Below are positions 6,608 through 6,990 of a DNA stretch of 6,990 bases, in pieces. The stretch is taken from the NCBI GenBank assembly GCA_041589565.1, contig JBFHVL010000176.1, forward strand, positions 1 through 6,990, given 5' to 3'. This stretch comes from Pleionea sp041589565. GTDB taxonomy: Bacteria; Pseudomonadota; Gammaproteobacteria; Enterobacterales; Kangiellaceae. A program made the position numbers and the translations under genes. Under the pieces are notes generated by a model, which was not told the origin of the DNA, made no database searches, and saw only the letters and a list, made by a program, of their open reading frames with translations. Every line of letters starts with the position of its first letter. Position 1 is the stretch's first letter.

Positions 6608-6639
6608 AAAAGGCTGCATAATGCAGCCTTTTGCTTTTT
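6608..6639 (+). terminator. Intrinsic terminator of the M16 protease gene
   Basis: AAAAGGCTGC (6608-6617) pairs perfectly with GCAGCCTTTT (6623-6632) around a 5 nt ATAAT loop, followed by GCTTTTT. It begins 25 nt after the protease stop. The A-rich 5' arm and T-rich 3' side give a classical Rho-independent terminator that may also work in the opposite direction. Confidence 0.92.
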
Positions 6640-6674
6640 AAAGGATTCGGTTTTTATCGCTACTGTGCTAATTT

Positions 6675-6680
6675 TATAAA
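6675..6680 (+). promoter_or_regulatory. Possible −10 element for the PepSY gene
   Basis: TATAAA (five of six to TATAAT) lies in the AT-rich 69 nt spacer between the terminator and the next start, 28 nt before that ATG. No good −35 is visible at the usual distance. I also see no clear Fur-like palindrome, although Fur control would be common for relatives of this gene next to iron-uptake loci. Confidence 0.3.
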
Positions 6681-6708
6681 CTTCAATATTAACAAGCGTA
6701 TTTTTAAA

Positions 6709-6990
6709 ATGATAAAACGTCAAACATTAATTAATATTCATCTCTATCTGGCAGCCTTTTTTGCTCCCGCACTGCTAGTTATGGGGTTTTCCGGTGGCAT
6801 GTATTTACTTGGTTATAAGGGCGAGTTTAAAGAGCGAAGGGTGTTAGAACTTAGTGCTGAACAAATCGAGTTTCAACAGGAAGATAAGGTAGCGACGGTA
6901 AAAGCAATTTTGCAAAAGGCTCAAGTTGAACATTCGTTTGAGACGGTTGTTGGCGGTGGTAACAACTTGTTAACACGGCCTAGTTCAAAG
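6709..6990 (+). CDS. PepSY-type membrane protein, N-terminal part (3' truncated by window)
   Basis: The frame from ATG 6709 stays open to the window end, giving 94 residues. It starts MIKRQTLINIHLYLAAFFAP. Positive residues lead into a single hydrophobic span at about 12-36, with HLYLAAFFAPALLVMGFSGG and MYLLGYKGEF. This resembles the first helix of PepSY-associated transmembrane proteins, which carry a His near the membrane entrance and a Ser/Thr-Gly turn at its end. After residue 40 it becomes soluble and charged, as expected for a periplasmic PepSY-like domain. Such proteins are often found near siderophore receptors or iron reductases and their role is poorly settled. No Shine-Dalgarno is evident upstream, but no alternative ATG, GTG or TTG exists in frame back to the terminator, and the next ATG (6781) would cut the helix. 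The family assignment rests on the N-terminal helix only. Confidence 0.62.
   Translation, partial: MIKRQTLINIHLYLAAFFAPALLVMGFSGGMYLLGYKGEFKERRVLELSAEQIEFQQEDKVATVKAILQKAQVEHSFETVVGGGNNLLTRPSSK

Noticed and set aside
1..6990. CRISPR array, tRNA or rRNA gene, insertion sequence, prophage or defence system
   Set aside because: No regularly spaced repeats, no RNA-gene signatures, no transposase or integrase, and no known defence domain was seen on either strand.

Overview
The window is a chromosomal stretch of a gammaproteobacterium, probably marine and able to respire nitrate. The base composition leans to AT. NarH, NarJ, NarI and the β-carbonic anhydrase all resemble their enterobacterial homologues strongly by recalled motifs. 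The pairing of narGHJI with a cytoplasmic PpiC-type isomerase, the large secreted M16 protease and the PepSY membrane protein would suit marine lineages such as Kangiellaceae or relatives. That placement is only a low-confidence impression. Every gene I can support lies on the plus strand.

Region 1 (1-2736) is the 3' half of a respiratory nitrate reductase operon. It holds the C-terminal 148 codons of narH, then narJ (2 nt gap), narI (11 nt gap) and, after a 91 nt spacer with a GC-rich hairpin, a parvulin-type peptidyl-prolyl isomerase. narG and the operon promoter must lie upstream of the window. NarH carries Fe-S electron transfer, NarI is the quinol-oxidising di-heme membrane anchor, and NarJ is the dedicated chaperone that matures NarG. 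The isomerase probably helps folding of the complex or of related proteins.

Region 2 (2737-3582) holds a β-class carbonic anhydrase (can) and a strong hairpin after it. The 122 nt between the isomerase and can is open in the isomerase frame past its TGA. It contains a 32-codon ORF that overlaps the can start by 10 nt, while can has no clear Shine-Dalgarno sequence of its own. This is the least ordinary spot in the window.

Region 3 (3583-6639) is a single-gene unit: a 955-residue secreted pitrilysin/insulinase-type zinc protease with a strong Shine-Dalgarno, closed by a textbook intrinsic terminator. Region 4 (6640-6990) is an AT-rich promoter-like spacer and the first 94 codons of a PepSY-type membrane protein cut by the window end.

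The intergenic gaps are all below 180 nt. I saw no tRNA, rRNA, CRISPR array, insertion sequence or phage gene. The window looks like ordinary core and respiratory genome. I do not see an undescribed multi-gene system, only several small local features worth checking.
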